Assembly (NCBI RefSeq): GCF_027579695.1
Contig: NC_083575.1
Span: forward strand, 30,235,382 to 30,299,381
From: Neoarius graeffei
Taxonomy: Eukaryota > Chordata > Actinopteri > Siluriformes > Ariidae
Direction of reading: 5' to 3'
Length of the DNA stretch: 64,000 bases
Below the pieces are notes generated by a model. It was not told the origin of the DNA. It ran no database searches and saw nothing but the letters and a program-made list of their open reading frames with translations. The translations under genes were made by a program, and so were the position numbers. Shown in pieces: positions 45,276-54,544 of this stretch (the first letter of the stretch is position 1; each line of letters opens with the position of its first letter).

Positions 45276-45359
45276 TGCAAGATCTCTATTGGCAATAGGT
45301 CATTAACATGACTGGGTATAAAAAGCATCTTGGAGTGGCAGCGGCTCTCAGAAGTAAAG

Positions 45360-46382
45360 ATGGGAAGAGGATCACCAATCCCCCTAATTCTGCGCTGACA
45401 AATAGTGGAGCAATATCAGAAAGGAGTTTGACAGTGTAAAATTGCAAAGAGTTTGAACATATCATCATCTACAGTGCATAATATCATCAAAAGATTCAGA
45501 GAATCTGGAAGAATCTCTGTGCGTAAGGGTCAAGGCCAGAAAACCATACTGGGTGCCCGTGATCTTCGGGCTCTTAGACGGCACTGCATCACATACAGGC
45601 ATGCTTCTGTATTGAAAATCACAAAATGGGCTCAGGAATATTTCCAGAGAACATTATCTGTGAACACAATTCACCGTGCCATCCGTCGTTGCCAGCTAAA
45701 ACTCTATAGTTCAAAGAAGAAGCCGTATCTAAACACGATCCAGAAGCGCAGACGTCTTCTCTGGGCCAAGGCTCATTTAAAATGGACTGCGGCAAAGTGG
45801 AAAACTGTTCTGTGGTCAGACGAATCAAAATTTGAAGTTCTTTATGGAAATCAGGGACGCCGTGTCATTCGGACTAAAGAGGAGAAGGACGACCTGAGTT
45901 GTTATCAGCGCTCAGTTCAGAAGCCTGCATCTCTGATGGTATGGGGTTGCATTAGTGTGTGTGGCATGGGCAGCTTACACATCTGGAAAGACACCATCAA
46001 TGCTGAAAGGTATATCCAGGTTCTAGAGCAACATATGCTCCCATCCAGATGACGTCTCTTTCAGGGAAGACCTTGCATTTTCCAACATGACAATGCCAAA
46101 CCACATACTGCATCAATTACAGCATCATGGCTGCATAGAAGAAGGGTCCGGGTACTGAACTGGCCAGCCTGCAGTCCAGATCTTTCACCCATAGAAAACA
46201 TTTGGCGCATCATAAAACGGAAGATACGACAAAAAAGACCTAAGACAGTTGAGCAACTAGAATCCTACATTAGACAAGAATGGGTTAACTTTCCTATCCC
46301 TAAAATTGAGCAACTTGTCCCCTCAGTCCCCAGACGTTTACAGACTGTTGTAAAGAGAAAAGGGGATGTCTCACAGTGGTAA
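45360..46382 (+). pseudogene. Tc1 transposase with two CGA-to-TGA stops
   Basis: Start MGRGSPIPLILR, then TGA near 45396 in place of CGA. The next open part (45453-46052) holds the helix-turn-helix (SSSTVHNIIKRFRESGRI) and WSDESKFE. A second TGA near 46050 again replaces CGA. HDNAKPH and SPDLSPIENIW follow, with the normal end at TAA 46380-46382. Otherwise this is the best preserved of the three sister transposases. Confidence 0.92.
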
Positions 46383-46774
46383 ACATGGCCTTGTCCCAAC
46401 TTTTTTGAGATGTGTTGTTGTCATGAAATTTAAAATCACCTAATTTTTCTCTTTAAATGATACATTTTCTCAGTTTAAACATTTGATATGTCATCTATGT
46501 TCTATTCTGAATAAAATATGGAATTTTGAAACTTCCACATCATTGCATTCCGTTTTTATTTACAATTTGTACTTTGTCCCAACTTTTTTGGAATCGGGGT
46601 TGTACATCACCTTTCCTTTTAATAACACTTTTTAATCATCTGGGAACAGAGGATAATTATTGTTGCAGTTTTGCAATTGGAATTTTTTGTCCATTCTTGC
46701 TTGATAAAAGATTTCAGCTGCTCAACAGTCCATGGTCACTGCTGTGATTCTCCTCTTCATGATGCTCCAATAGT

Positions 46775-46877
46775 GGCTCCAAAAGGTGGCTCTACAAAGT
46801 ATTGACTTTGAGGGATGAATACCTACGCACACTCCAGATTTCTGTTTTTTCATCTTAATTATTGTTCGTGTCAAATT

Positions 46878-46912
<35 letters not shown>

Positions 46913-46982
46913 ATACACTGTATATATGTATTTGCACATTTAAAGTGGTAGGCATGTTGTGTAAATCAAATGGCGCTAACCC

Positions 46983-47013
<31 letters not shown>

Positions 47014-47100
47014 AAAAAAAAATCAATTTTAATTCCAGCTCGTAATGCGACAAAACAGAACAAACACTTAGGGGGATGAATACTTTTGCAAGACACTGTA
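46775..47100 (+). mobile_element. Tc1-like right-end fragment
   Basis: Ends in GATGAATACTTTTGCAAGAC followed by ACTGTA, a well-known fish Tc1 terminus, with TATTGACTTTGAGGGATGAA at its inner side. The transposase and left end are missing. A 24-C/19-A homopolymer pair lies inside. Confidence 0.68.
46980..47022. repeat. poly(C)24-poly(A)19 tract
   Basis: An uninterrupted run of C directly followed by A; the frames it creates (poly-Gly, poly-Pro/Lys) are artefacts of the tract. Confidence 0.9.
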
Positions 47101-47103
47101 TGC

Positions 47104-48352
47104 ATTGTGGGGACAGAGGATTCGGCCCATGAAACTCTGAAATGTCGCTGGGGCCCCAAACAACCAAACGGAAGGGTGATGAATTGGTGTAAACCAAACG
47201 GAGTGGAAAAGGTCATTTTTTCCCAGGATAACTCCTCATCCTGTATCTGACCTTTCCATTCTTTTATTCACCCCTCCATCCTTCCATAGCAATCCACTGA
47301 TTTTACTACTCCTTCATCTTTTAAGGTAGAAGTGCCCGACTTCATCTGTACATTCACCTGTTTAAATAAAGTACACCCTTTTCTTTTTCATTCACCCTTT
47401 GTTTCTTGTTTCTTTCTTTCTTGTTTCTTTCATGTCTGCGTGGGTTTCCTCCGGGTGCTCCAGTTTCCCCCACAGTTCAAAGACAGGTTACTGTGGGGCG
47501 GCCTTAGGCTGAGATCCCCTTGAGTGAGACACCTACCCCCCAACTGCTCACCAGGTGCTGTTAGCATGGCTGCCCATTGCTCTGGGTATGTGTGTGTGTG
47601 TACTCATTGCTCACGTGTGTGTGCATATGTGTATTCACTGCTTTAGATGGGTTAAATGCAAAGAGGAATTTCATAAGTGTACATGTGATGAATAAAGTTG
47701 TTCTTCTTCAAGGGGATCTGCCTTTGTCAAATCCAGTGCTGAATAAAAGCGAGCTGCACCGAACCGATTGAGCAGTTCATCAATGTGAGGCATCAGATAT
47801 GCATCAGATTTTAATATAGTCCACACAGAACCAGACCATCCCATCAGTCTTAGGCACGAAGACCACTGGGCTGCTCCAGTCGCTGTGCGACTCTGCAATA
47901 ACTCCCATGTGCAAGCATTGTGTTGAGTTCATCCCAAACCACATTTTTCTTGTGCTTGGGGAGCCAAGATGGGCGGCAGCACACCACCACACCTGGGGAA
48001 GTCTCAGTGTGGTGTTCTCTGAGGTCAGTGCAACCAGGGAGGGGTGAAAACACATCACAGAATTCCTCCTGCAACCTACTAACTGTGCTCTCTGGGATAG
48101 TGAGAGGTGGTCTCCACAGTGAACTGGGGTGAATTGGGCTGCACCTTTGGGACTTACCTCTGGTCCCAGCTCCACCCTTTCAGGAACTATCATTGCGAGA
48201 GCCACAGGAACCTCCTCTCTCCATGGTTTCAGGAGATTGAGGTGTTAAATTTGACATGCATCACCCCTATCTGTGTGCCTGACCTCATAGTCTACTTCCC
48301 CTATTTAATTTGTGACCTTAAACGGCCCTTGCCACTTGGTGAGCAATTTTGA
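47104..48352 (-). pseudogene. Ty3/gypsy (Gmr1-like) pol fragment
   Basis: Read on the minus strand from 48352: KWQGPFKVT (integrase C-terminal region), then NLLKPWREEVPVALAMIVPE near 48235, then RT motifs: WSSPVVFVPKTDG near 47865, FCVDY, AYLMPHIDELLNRFGAARFY near 47790, SALDLTK. After the SINE at 47435-47712 and 200 bp of other sequence, TFSTPFGLHQFITLPFG resumes near 47210. Integrase-type sequence therefore lies upstream of RT, the order known for Gmr1-like elements. It is full of stops and frameshifts. Confidence 0.75.
47435..47712 (+). mobile_element. SINE with second tail type, copy 2 (5'-truncated)
   Basis: Starts in the shared TGCGTGGGTTTCCTCCGGGT region and carries the same 3' half as 26417-26895 (TGCCCATTGCTCTGGG, TTCACTGCTTTAGATGGG). 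It ends AATAAAGTTGTTCTTCTTC. Confidence 0.78.
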
Positions 48353-48404
48353 GCTCGGCATGGGCAGTAATATGGGCACTCTATTTCCTGGTGCAAATTC
48401 CCTT

Positions 48405-48540
48405 CACCTTATACATTACATTAGTACATTACAGGCATTTAGCAGACACTCTTATCCAGAGTGATATACAGCAGAGCCAGAGCAGCCTGGGAAGCCATTG
48501 GGGGTTAGGTGCCTTGATACCTCTGTTGTACAAGCAAGAT
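48405..48540. repeat. interspersed repeat fragment (GGCATTTAGCAGACACTCTTA)
   Basis: CATTACAGGCATTTAGCAGA, CTCTTATCCAGAGTGAT is a very common fish dispersed motif. Its family is uncertain to me. Confidence 0.45.
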
Positions 48541-49128
48541 TGACATTCTTGTGCCTGTAGCAAATGTTCCTGGGTTATGTGACTCAGTGTGTGGAGTTTT
48601 GCTCTCAGGTCAAGAATGTACTGGATTTCATTTTTGCTTTGTGACAGTCCCCTCTCCCAATTTTCTTTAATGACATCTATTTCATAAGCATATCTTTTTC
48701 AAACAAACAGTAAAATTTCTGAGTTTCATTCAACATTTGATATGTTGTATTTTGTAGTATTTTCAGCGAAATATAGGGGTTCCATGATTTGCAAATTATC
48801 ACATTCTGTTTGTATTTACTGGGGCGGCATGGTGGTGTAGTGGTTAGCACTGTTGCCTCACAGCAAGAAGGTTCTGGATTTAAGCCCAGTGGCCGATGGA
48901 GGCTTTTCTGTGTGGAGTTTGCATATTCTCCCCGTGTCTGCGTGGGTTTCCTCCGGGTGCTCCGGTTTCCCCCACAGTCCAAAGACATGCAGATTAGGCT
49001 AATTGGTGGCTTTAAATTGACCATAGGTGTGAGTGTGTATGGCTGTTTGTCTCTATGTGTCAGCCCTGCAAGGATTTGGCGACTTGTTCAGGGTGTACCC
49101 TGCCTCTCGCCTACTGAGGTATTTCACC

Positions 49129-49177
49129 TGACGTCACAGGGTCACGTGACGCCCCGGTGTCCACCATTTTGGACGGC
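49129..49177 (+). promoter_or_regulatory. left promoter-like module of element B
   Basis: TGACGTCA (49129-49136), GTCACGTGAC (49141-49150) and CCATTTTGGAC (49164-49174). Same motif order as in element A. Confidence 0.45.
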
Positions 49178-49180
49178 AAG

Positions 49181-49769
49181 CTAGCTAATGTCAACAACAG
49201 TAGCTAGTATGTTACTGTAGCAATATTTACGTTCAGTCATTTGGATGACTGTTAAAACCTTTCAGTCTCAAGTTTTTCCTTTACTGGATTTACTAGTTTA
49301 CTGAGCAAGCGCGCGATGGCTCCCGGCTCGGCCGGAGAGCGCGCGATGGCTCCCGGCTCGGCCGCCGAGCGCGCGATGGCTCCCGGCTCGGCCGGAGAGC
49401 GCGCGATGGCTCCCGGCTCGGCCGGAGAGCGCGCGATGGCTCCCGGCTCGGCCGGAGAGCGCGCGATGGCTCCCGGCTCGGCCGGAGAGCGCGCGATGGC
49501 TCCCGGCTCGGCCGCCGAGCGCGCGATGGCTCCCGGCTCGGCCGCCGAGCGCGCGATGGCTCCCGGCTCGGCCGCCGAGCGCGCGATGGCTCCCGGCTCG
49601 GCCGGAGAGCGCGCGATGGCTCCCGGCTCGGCCGAGCGCGCTAGCTCAGTAAACTAGTAAATCCAGTAAAGGAAAAACTTGAGACTGAAAGGTTTTAAGT
49701 CATCCAAATGACTGAACGTAAACATTGCTACAGTAACATACTAGCTATGATGTTGTTGACATTAGCTAG
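49181..49769. repeat. 133-bp-armed palindrome around a minisatellite
   Basis: The left arm (49181-49314) is the near-perfect reverse complement of the right arm (49637-49769), with only a few mismatches and one 2-bp indel. The 322-bp spacer is the 30-bp tandem array. Confidence 0.93.
49311..49640 (+). repeat. 30-bp GC-rich tandem repeat, ~11 copies
   Basis: The unit GCGCGATGGCTCCCGGCTCG + GCCGGAGAGC occurs in two versions differing by GGAGAG/GCCGAG, in the order G A G G G G A A A G plus a partial copy. Every unit contains ATG. One version can form its own hairpin (GCTC-CCGGC against GCCGG-A-GAGC, three-base loop). Read in frame it encodes MAPGSA(G/A)ERA repeats for 113 codons (49316-49657); coding is doubtful. 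Confidence 0.96.
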
Positions 49770-49957
49770 TGCTAACAGCTAGTTGCTAATACACTGCTAC
49801 AACTACACCGACCGTAATAATACAGTTCTTAGTCATTGCCTGGTAACAGCAAATTTATAACGGGCCATGTCTCAACAGACTAAGAAGTTATTTCAATGCC
49901 ATTTAATAACATTTTGTTTATCCTGAGGACCGAAAGTAAATGAAAATGTGAACAAAC

Positions 49958-50305
49958 CTTAGTTGTAATAAGATGGCGACCACCGGCTCCAGGGACGACC
50001 CGCTGATGTAGGCATGTTACCCAGCCTGACACAAAATATTTGTAGGCATCCAAACTCGTATACGCTTTCAGATCAATACCTGTGTATGGCGATGGGTTTT
50101 TAACGACATAGGTATACAGATCATGTGGGCCGAAGTCAGGTAAAGACGAGGGCTTCGTGTACTTCCGTACGTCAGTGAACAATCCTGGTGGAAGCAGGTA
50201 AACGTCGTTCTCTAAGCCTGCTAACCTCAATTTTTGCAAATACCTCTCCCTCTGCTCGCCCTGTAAATGCCCTACGTCGCTGGATAGTGAAGGTGTTTTC
50301 TGCAT
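49958..50305 (-). CDS. first exon of a transposon-type gene in element B
   Basis: From ATG 50305 to the donor AAG|GTTTGT (exon end 49958) there are 116 codons. The frame is also open upstream into the terminal repeat, without another ATG. Landmarks are LPPGLFTDVRKY, FGPHDLYTYVVKNPSPYTGI and DLKAYTSLDAYKYFVSGWV, homologous to element A's exon. A Lys/Arg-rich stretch lies just upstream of the ATG. The KAYTSLDAYKYFVSGWV motif is, from memory, the N-terminal hallmark of SWIM/YqaJ-type proteins of mobile elements. Remaining exons are absent. It is on the sense strand of SIPA1L, but its phase (0) does not fit the next SIPA1L acceptor. Confidence 0.6.
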
Positions 50306-50371
50306 CTCGCTCCTTTTTCTTTTATGTTTTTCGTTTGTCGCCTTCCTCGCATTCAAACTGATTCGAGCCGT

Positions 50372-50411
50372 GCCGTCCAAAATGGCAGCATCACATGACT
50401 TGGTCACGTGA
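50372..50411 (-). promoter_or_regulatory. right promoter-like module of element B
   Basis: GCCGTCCAAAATGG (50372-50385), CATGTGA-type and GTCACGTGA (50403-50411) motifs lie 65-105 bp upstream of ATG 50305, matching the layout of element A. Confidence 0.45.
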
Positions 50412-50908
50412 GTGAAATACCTCAATAATCACCTGGAATAGGCTCCAGCTTGCCCACGATCCTGCACAGGATAAGCGGTTACAGATAATGGATGGATGTT
50501 TTTATTTACAGTTTACACAGCATCCCAACTTTTTTGGAATTGGGGGTGTATAATTAAATGTTGACATATAATTTTATACTTTTACTACCTTAACTAAAAG
50601 GTTAATAAGCTAACTAATATTGGATTCAAATAATTTGTTGACTATTGGAGTCAGATATTGAAGTTATGAATTTAATACATGCATTTAAATTTCAACTGAG
50701 CCGAATTCTGCTTAATTGGTTTTAGGAGAGCAGTTGATTAAGTAGTACAATCTTATGCTTACTCCTACAGATTGAATCACTGTGGGCATATGACAGTTGG
50801 TAGCATGTAGTTTATTTTCATCCCTATCTCTGTTAGCTGAATATTTTGCACAAAATCACCTATAATCATATTCAGTTTCTGATCACAGGATGGCTGTTTG
50901 CTGAATAT

Positions 50909-52767
50909 TAGTGCTGTCAAGCGATTAAAATATTTAACCTTCATCCTACCAAGTGGGGTCCATCTGGACCCCGCACCTATATGTTTGTTTGCCATTTTAA
51001 AAATATGTGACATACTGCCTCACCGTTTTATGAATTTGTCGGAATTTATGTCTTAATTAAAACACTAAAGCACCGGAAGATCAGGTTTTTGCATTGTGAA
51101 GGTATAATTAATTTGTTACTGGGGTCCAACCGGACCCCAGAGTAAAATTTATCTGTCTTTCATTTTATAATTGAATAGTACACTGAAAGTTAACTTCTTT
51201 TATTTCTTTTATGTTCCATAATGAAACTACCAAGGCATTCCTTCTTGGGGTCCGTGTGGACCCCACTGCTGCAATAAGCACAGGCTGCAAAACAAAAGCC
51301 CTAAATTATTTTACAATTACTTTTTTGTTTTAAATTCTGTAAGAAAAGACCTAAGTTGTAATCCAGAATGTTTTACAGCTGCATGAGCTGCAAAAATCAT
51401 GTATATAATGCCAATTTTTTTTTTGTGGCGCTATAATTTGCTACATGTATGCTAGTTATTGCAATATTATTGCAATGTTATTGCATTTGTAATACATCAT
51501 TGATATTCAGCCATAGTGGATTTTGTTCTTCAATAAAGTTATGTCTGTTTGCTGCATTGAATTGGTTCTTACTGCATTGATTTCAAGGTATTCCCTCCTG
51601 GGGTCCATACGGACCCCGCCTGGTAGTTTGTGTATGTAAAATTGGCTGGTAGGATGAAGGTTAAGTGTGTTCTTTATGCCTTGGGCCCTTTAGTGTATTG
51701 ATGTTATTAATACAAGATGTTCTGAACAAAACTTATCTGGTGATTTTGTCTTTATAAGCTTTAATTTTAAAGAAAAGTATTGGGGTCCAAACGGACCCCA
51801 CATGGTAAGATTAAGGTGTAAAATAGCATGGTAGGATGAGGGTTAATCGCGATTAATGTCGCGACAGTCATAGTTAACTCGCGATTAATCGCGATTTAAT
51901 CGCACATTTTTGTCACATAAAAAACCATTGTAATTCTCTTATCAGCATAAAAAAGTGAATGGGCTTGCTTTGTACCAATGTTTTTTTTATTGCAAAAGCA
52001 TAACACATCTTGACACAGCCACTGCAAAGTGAAACCTAAGCCGAGCACCAGCGCGGGGCTAGCAAGAGAACCATGAGTGAAATGATCTACTGTTTGAGTT
52101 AGTCTACAACTCTAATCAGAGAGATACGTAGGTTACTCAGTGACGGTAGGCTTGACATGCTTGATTATAATATAAAGTACACTATTATATTAAGTTTAAG
52201 TTGTTCGTTGATAAATATTGCATTGAATCTGATCTTTACTGTTTCAGCTCAACACATTTTGTACTTTTACACTTTCTGCCTGTTGATGCGTCGCGCTGTC
52301 CAATCAGAGGCGGCCAAATTTGCATATTACAGGAAGGATTTCTGGGATAGCATTGAGTTTACAGTTCAGAGGGATCTGGCTTCTTTAGATGCTGTCTTCT
52401 TAAAACTGAATAAGTATTTAAAAAGAGCCAAATTAGCCAGTCTTTTGAACGGGTCTTTTCAAAGAACGGATCACAAAGATGCTGATCCCATCAAAGAGCC
52501 ATAAATCCCATCTCTACTAGCGCGCCCTGCCCGCGCTGGTTCTTTGGGGGGGGGCAGAGGACTCTGGCTGTGCGGGGCGCAGCATTACAGTCTAGCTGCT
52601 ATCGGTTTTCTAAGCAAAGTCTCTGTTCCAAGTTCCTGGCAGTTTCAAAAGCTTATGAAAAACCTACATCATGTCACAGAGCGTTAATCTCGCGATAAAA
52701 AAAAATTATCGCCATTAAAATTGAGTCAAGTTAACGCATTAATAACACGACATTTTTGACAGCACTA
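50909..52767. mobile_element. hAT element, TAGTGCTGTCAA termini
   Basis: Exact 8-bp duplication CTGAATAT (50901-50908 and 52768-52775). Ends TAGTGCTGTCAA and TTGACAGCACTA. The subterminal region is rich in TTAATCGCGATTAA motifs. The 905-bp TTAA element copy 2 is inserted near its left end. A Glu/Lys-containing frame at 52157-52504 has no recognised domain. Confidence 0.9.
50938..51842. mobile_element. 905-bp TTAA element (piggyBac-like), copy 2
   Basis: Flanked by TTAA (50934-50937 and 51843-51846). I see no difference from copy 1 (41448-42352); it is the same length and has the same five palindromes (50955, 51121, 51247, 51600 and 51782). Confidence 0.95.
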
Positions 52768-52966
52768 CTGAATATATTTTGTTGCTGAGCTTTTTTACAA
52801 TGATACTTAAAAACAGTGCTTACCTTCTATATACAGTAAATTGAAAAGCTGCAAAGTGACATTTTGAGTACTATGCTGCAGTTTTTACTACCACTACATT
52901 TATCACTGAAGTACACTGCAGTTACTTTCTAGATTTTTCTATACACATTTATACTTATGTGCCTAC

Positions 52967-53098
52967 CTTCAAAGGCTTGTGCAACATCAACAAGATGGGA
53001 CCAGTCCAGACCTGTGGCAGTATCCGGTAGGGGGAGGAGTCCTGGATCACTAAACTTTGACCTGTCTGCCAAGGACCCATCAGAAAACCAGACCTCAT
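52967..53098 (-). CDS. sipa1l: SIPA1-like protein, internal exon
   Basis: 132 bases: two bases of a split Asn codon, 43 codons, one base of the next Asp. The peptide includes [20 protein letters not shown] and [15 protein letters not shown], the strongly conserved SIPA1L segment before the C-terminal coiled coil. The acceptor AG (53099-53100) lies beside a (AC)n/(GT)n microsatellite that supplies the pyrimidine-purine tract; the donor is GTAGGC (52961-52966). The phases agree with both neighbours. Confidence 0.9.
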
Positions 53099-53103
53099 CT
53101 AAG

Positions 53104-53106
<3 letters not shown>

Positions 53107-53140
<34 letters not shown>
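53107..53140. repeat. (AC)n microsatellite at a splice acceptor
   Basis: About 17 AC units directly upstream (minus-strand sense, GT repeats) of the exon at 52967-53098. Confidence 0.95.
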
Positions 53141-53141
<1 letters not shown>

Positions 53142-53685
53142 TTGCAGAAGAACTAGAAATTCAGAAGAAGGTTTTGCAGTAATAATAACTAGAAGACCAA
53201 CCATGCTAAAAGTGTTAAATGAAATTACAATGTTTTGTTGTAATTTATTTCAAAATAATAAAACATGAAACAGTTTACGATGTCAAGGTTAAAAGGCTAA
53301 CTGTTTATAATATGTAAAGGTCAGAATGTTAAAAATATTGAAATGTTTAAAGGATGTAGTGTTAATATAAAACAATGCTGCTAAGCAATTGGTTGCTTGG
53401 ATGCTGATATGAACAGTTAAGCTTGTTATGAACAATTAAGCATGTAAAAGTTAAAAAGTTGAAAGGGTATGTTAAAGCATTAACATATAAAAATGTTGCT
53501 AGCATATTCAAGTTGGTTCCAAGGGTGCTGCTATGCTAACGTTTTCTGTTGTTTATCCCAACTAATTGCTAGTGCTGCTAAATGGCTATTATGGGGTCCC
53601 AGGTGGATGCTATATTTCTTAGAGGTTTCAATATGATCCTAATTGGTTGCAAGGTTGTAGCTATTCAGTTGCTCAGGAAACTCAG

Positions 53686-54380
53686 CCCATGTTTACATTA
53701 GACCGTATCAGCGGATCATCAGATTAACGTTTTTAAAACGATTAGTGTGCACACAGCAACACCAATACACGATTTGCATGCACACAGCAACGCCAATACA
53801 CGGATACGCTCGGCTCCGCAGGCATCCTGCGCTCCAAATCACTCTGCCCTGAACAGCGAGTGCCCTCTGGAGGGTGCGCACTCCGGCCCTGCGCAGCTCA
53901 CACAGCGCGCGAGTGAAGTGCACAAGCCACGATTCGGGACTGAGCCGCTGTGTGTGTGATCCCAGCGCATATCACTTACTACTTGCAAGTGGAAGGATGG
54001 CAAGCCTAAAGACAATCATAACTACAGAATGGGCAGTATTTGCATCAGTATTTGCAGTATTTTCATACTTTTATACTCTTTAATGAAAGGTGATACAAGG
54101 CGGAAGTCCGCGCCGTTTTTCAGCGGTCGCGTCACATGACCAACGCCAGCGAATCAGGAAGGTGGATGTCACAGTGACGTTGTCCAATGAGACGCCAGCT
54201 AGAGCTCAGCACAGCGTATCCGCGTATTCTGAATGTTTACACAGCACCGGAGCTGACACGATCTGGATTGAATACGTGGACGCTGGCGGATTCCCGTTTC
54301 CCGGCGTTTCGAGGCGGTTTAATGTAAACGGACAGTGCATCCGCGAAGAAAACGAGACAGATACGGTCTAATGTAAACGT
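53686..54380. mobile_element. DNA element, GTTTACATTAGACCGTATC termini
   Basis: Perfect 19-bp inverted repeats at 53691-53709 and 54360-54378. CTCAG on both flanks may be part of a target duplication. It contains a duplicated GCACACAGCAAC(A/G)CCAATACACG near 53750 and 53778. Superfamily is unclear, hAT-like by size and ends. Confidence 0.78.
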
Positions 54381-54544
54381 AGTCTCAGTTGATTGCTATG
54401 ATGTTTCTAGGATAGTTCAATAGAATATTAATAATTAGAAGAAGCAGAAGAAGAAGCAGAAGAAGAAGGAAAAAAAAGAGTATTGGATCTTTCAAACCAA
54501 TTTAGCTAGAAGGCTAAAATTAGTGAATGAATTTTGATGTTGGC

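Larger units (their letters stand above)
44241..45287 (-). mobile_element. element A: AT-target DNA element with promoter-like ends and an exon
   Basis: Inserted in Tc1 sequence GTCA-AT-TGGC, with AT duplicated at 44239-44240 and 45288-45289. Ends are weakly inverted (GGAGCACTTGCA; reverse of TGCAAGATCTCT), with a perfect inner inverted match GCCATCTTGTCGGTCAA (44287-44303 and 45233-45249). The left part carries the start of a LINE-like ORF running inward. The right part carries a minus-strand exon ending in a splice donor. AT target duplication and a YqaJ/SWIM-family-like exon suggest an ISL2EU-type element (family assignment is inference). Element B at 49115-50424 has the same plan. Confidence 0.75.
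43951..46602 (+). mobile_element. Tc1-like element, CAACCCCGATTCC family, copy 3
   Basis: TA flanks at 43949-43950 and 46603-46604. Same ~200-bp inverted repeats as copies 1 and 2. A 1047-bp element (44241-45287) is inserted between the left repeat and the transposase. Confidence 0.94.
43732..46765. mobile_element. Tc1-like relic (CCCATTTCCAGAAAAG family) split by a younger Tc1
   Basis: The left end (43732-43950: CCCATTTCCAGAAAAGTTGGG...TTTAACTGACAAAAG, inner CTCAAAAAAAGTTGGGA) belongs to the same family as the element at 29868-35834. The younger Tc1 element 43951-46602 inserted at a TA. The older element resumes at 46603-46765 with a decayed transposase end (CTGCTCAACAGTCCATGG, CTTCATGATGC). 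Its right end is missing. Confidence 0.75.
49115..50424 (-). mobile_element. element B: AT-target DNA element with promoter-like ends, exon and palindromic minisatellite
   Basis: Terminal inverted repeat TGAGGTATTTCAC at both ends. Right flank AT (50425-50426), left flank AC (49113-49114, one change from AT). Inner inverted match CCATTTTGGACGGC (49164-49177 and 50372-50385). TGACGTCA lies at 49129 and CACGTG palindromes near both ends. The exon on the minus strand ends in a splice donor. A GC-rich 30-bp array lies in the spacer of a long palindrome. Plan and exon are homologous to element A. Confidence 0.8.
48821..50498 (+). mobile_element. tRNA-derived SINE, copy f, split by element B
   Basis: Head at 48821-49114 and tail at 50427-50498. 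The flanks GTTTGTATTTAC and GTTTTTATTTAC form a 12-bp duplication with one mismatch. Element B lies near the CGCCCATAGTCAG position of the SINE. Confidence 0.88.
48670..50548 (+). mobile_element. Tc1-like right-end fragment split by a SINE
   Basis: AACATTTGATATGTTGTATT and CACATTCTGTTTGTATTTAC precede the SINE. TTTTTATTTACAG and CCCAACTTTTTTGGAATTGG follow it, ending at TA 50549-50550. These are parts of one Tc1 terminal repeat. Confidence 0.7.

Noticed and set aside
53686..54380. Assigning this element to hAT on an 8-bp duplication
   Set aside because: Only CTCAG is shared by the flanks, so the superfamily was left open.
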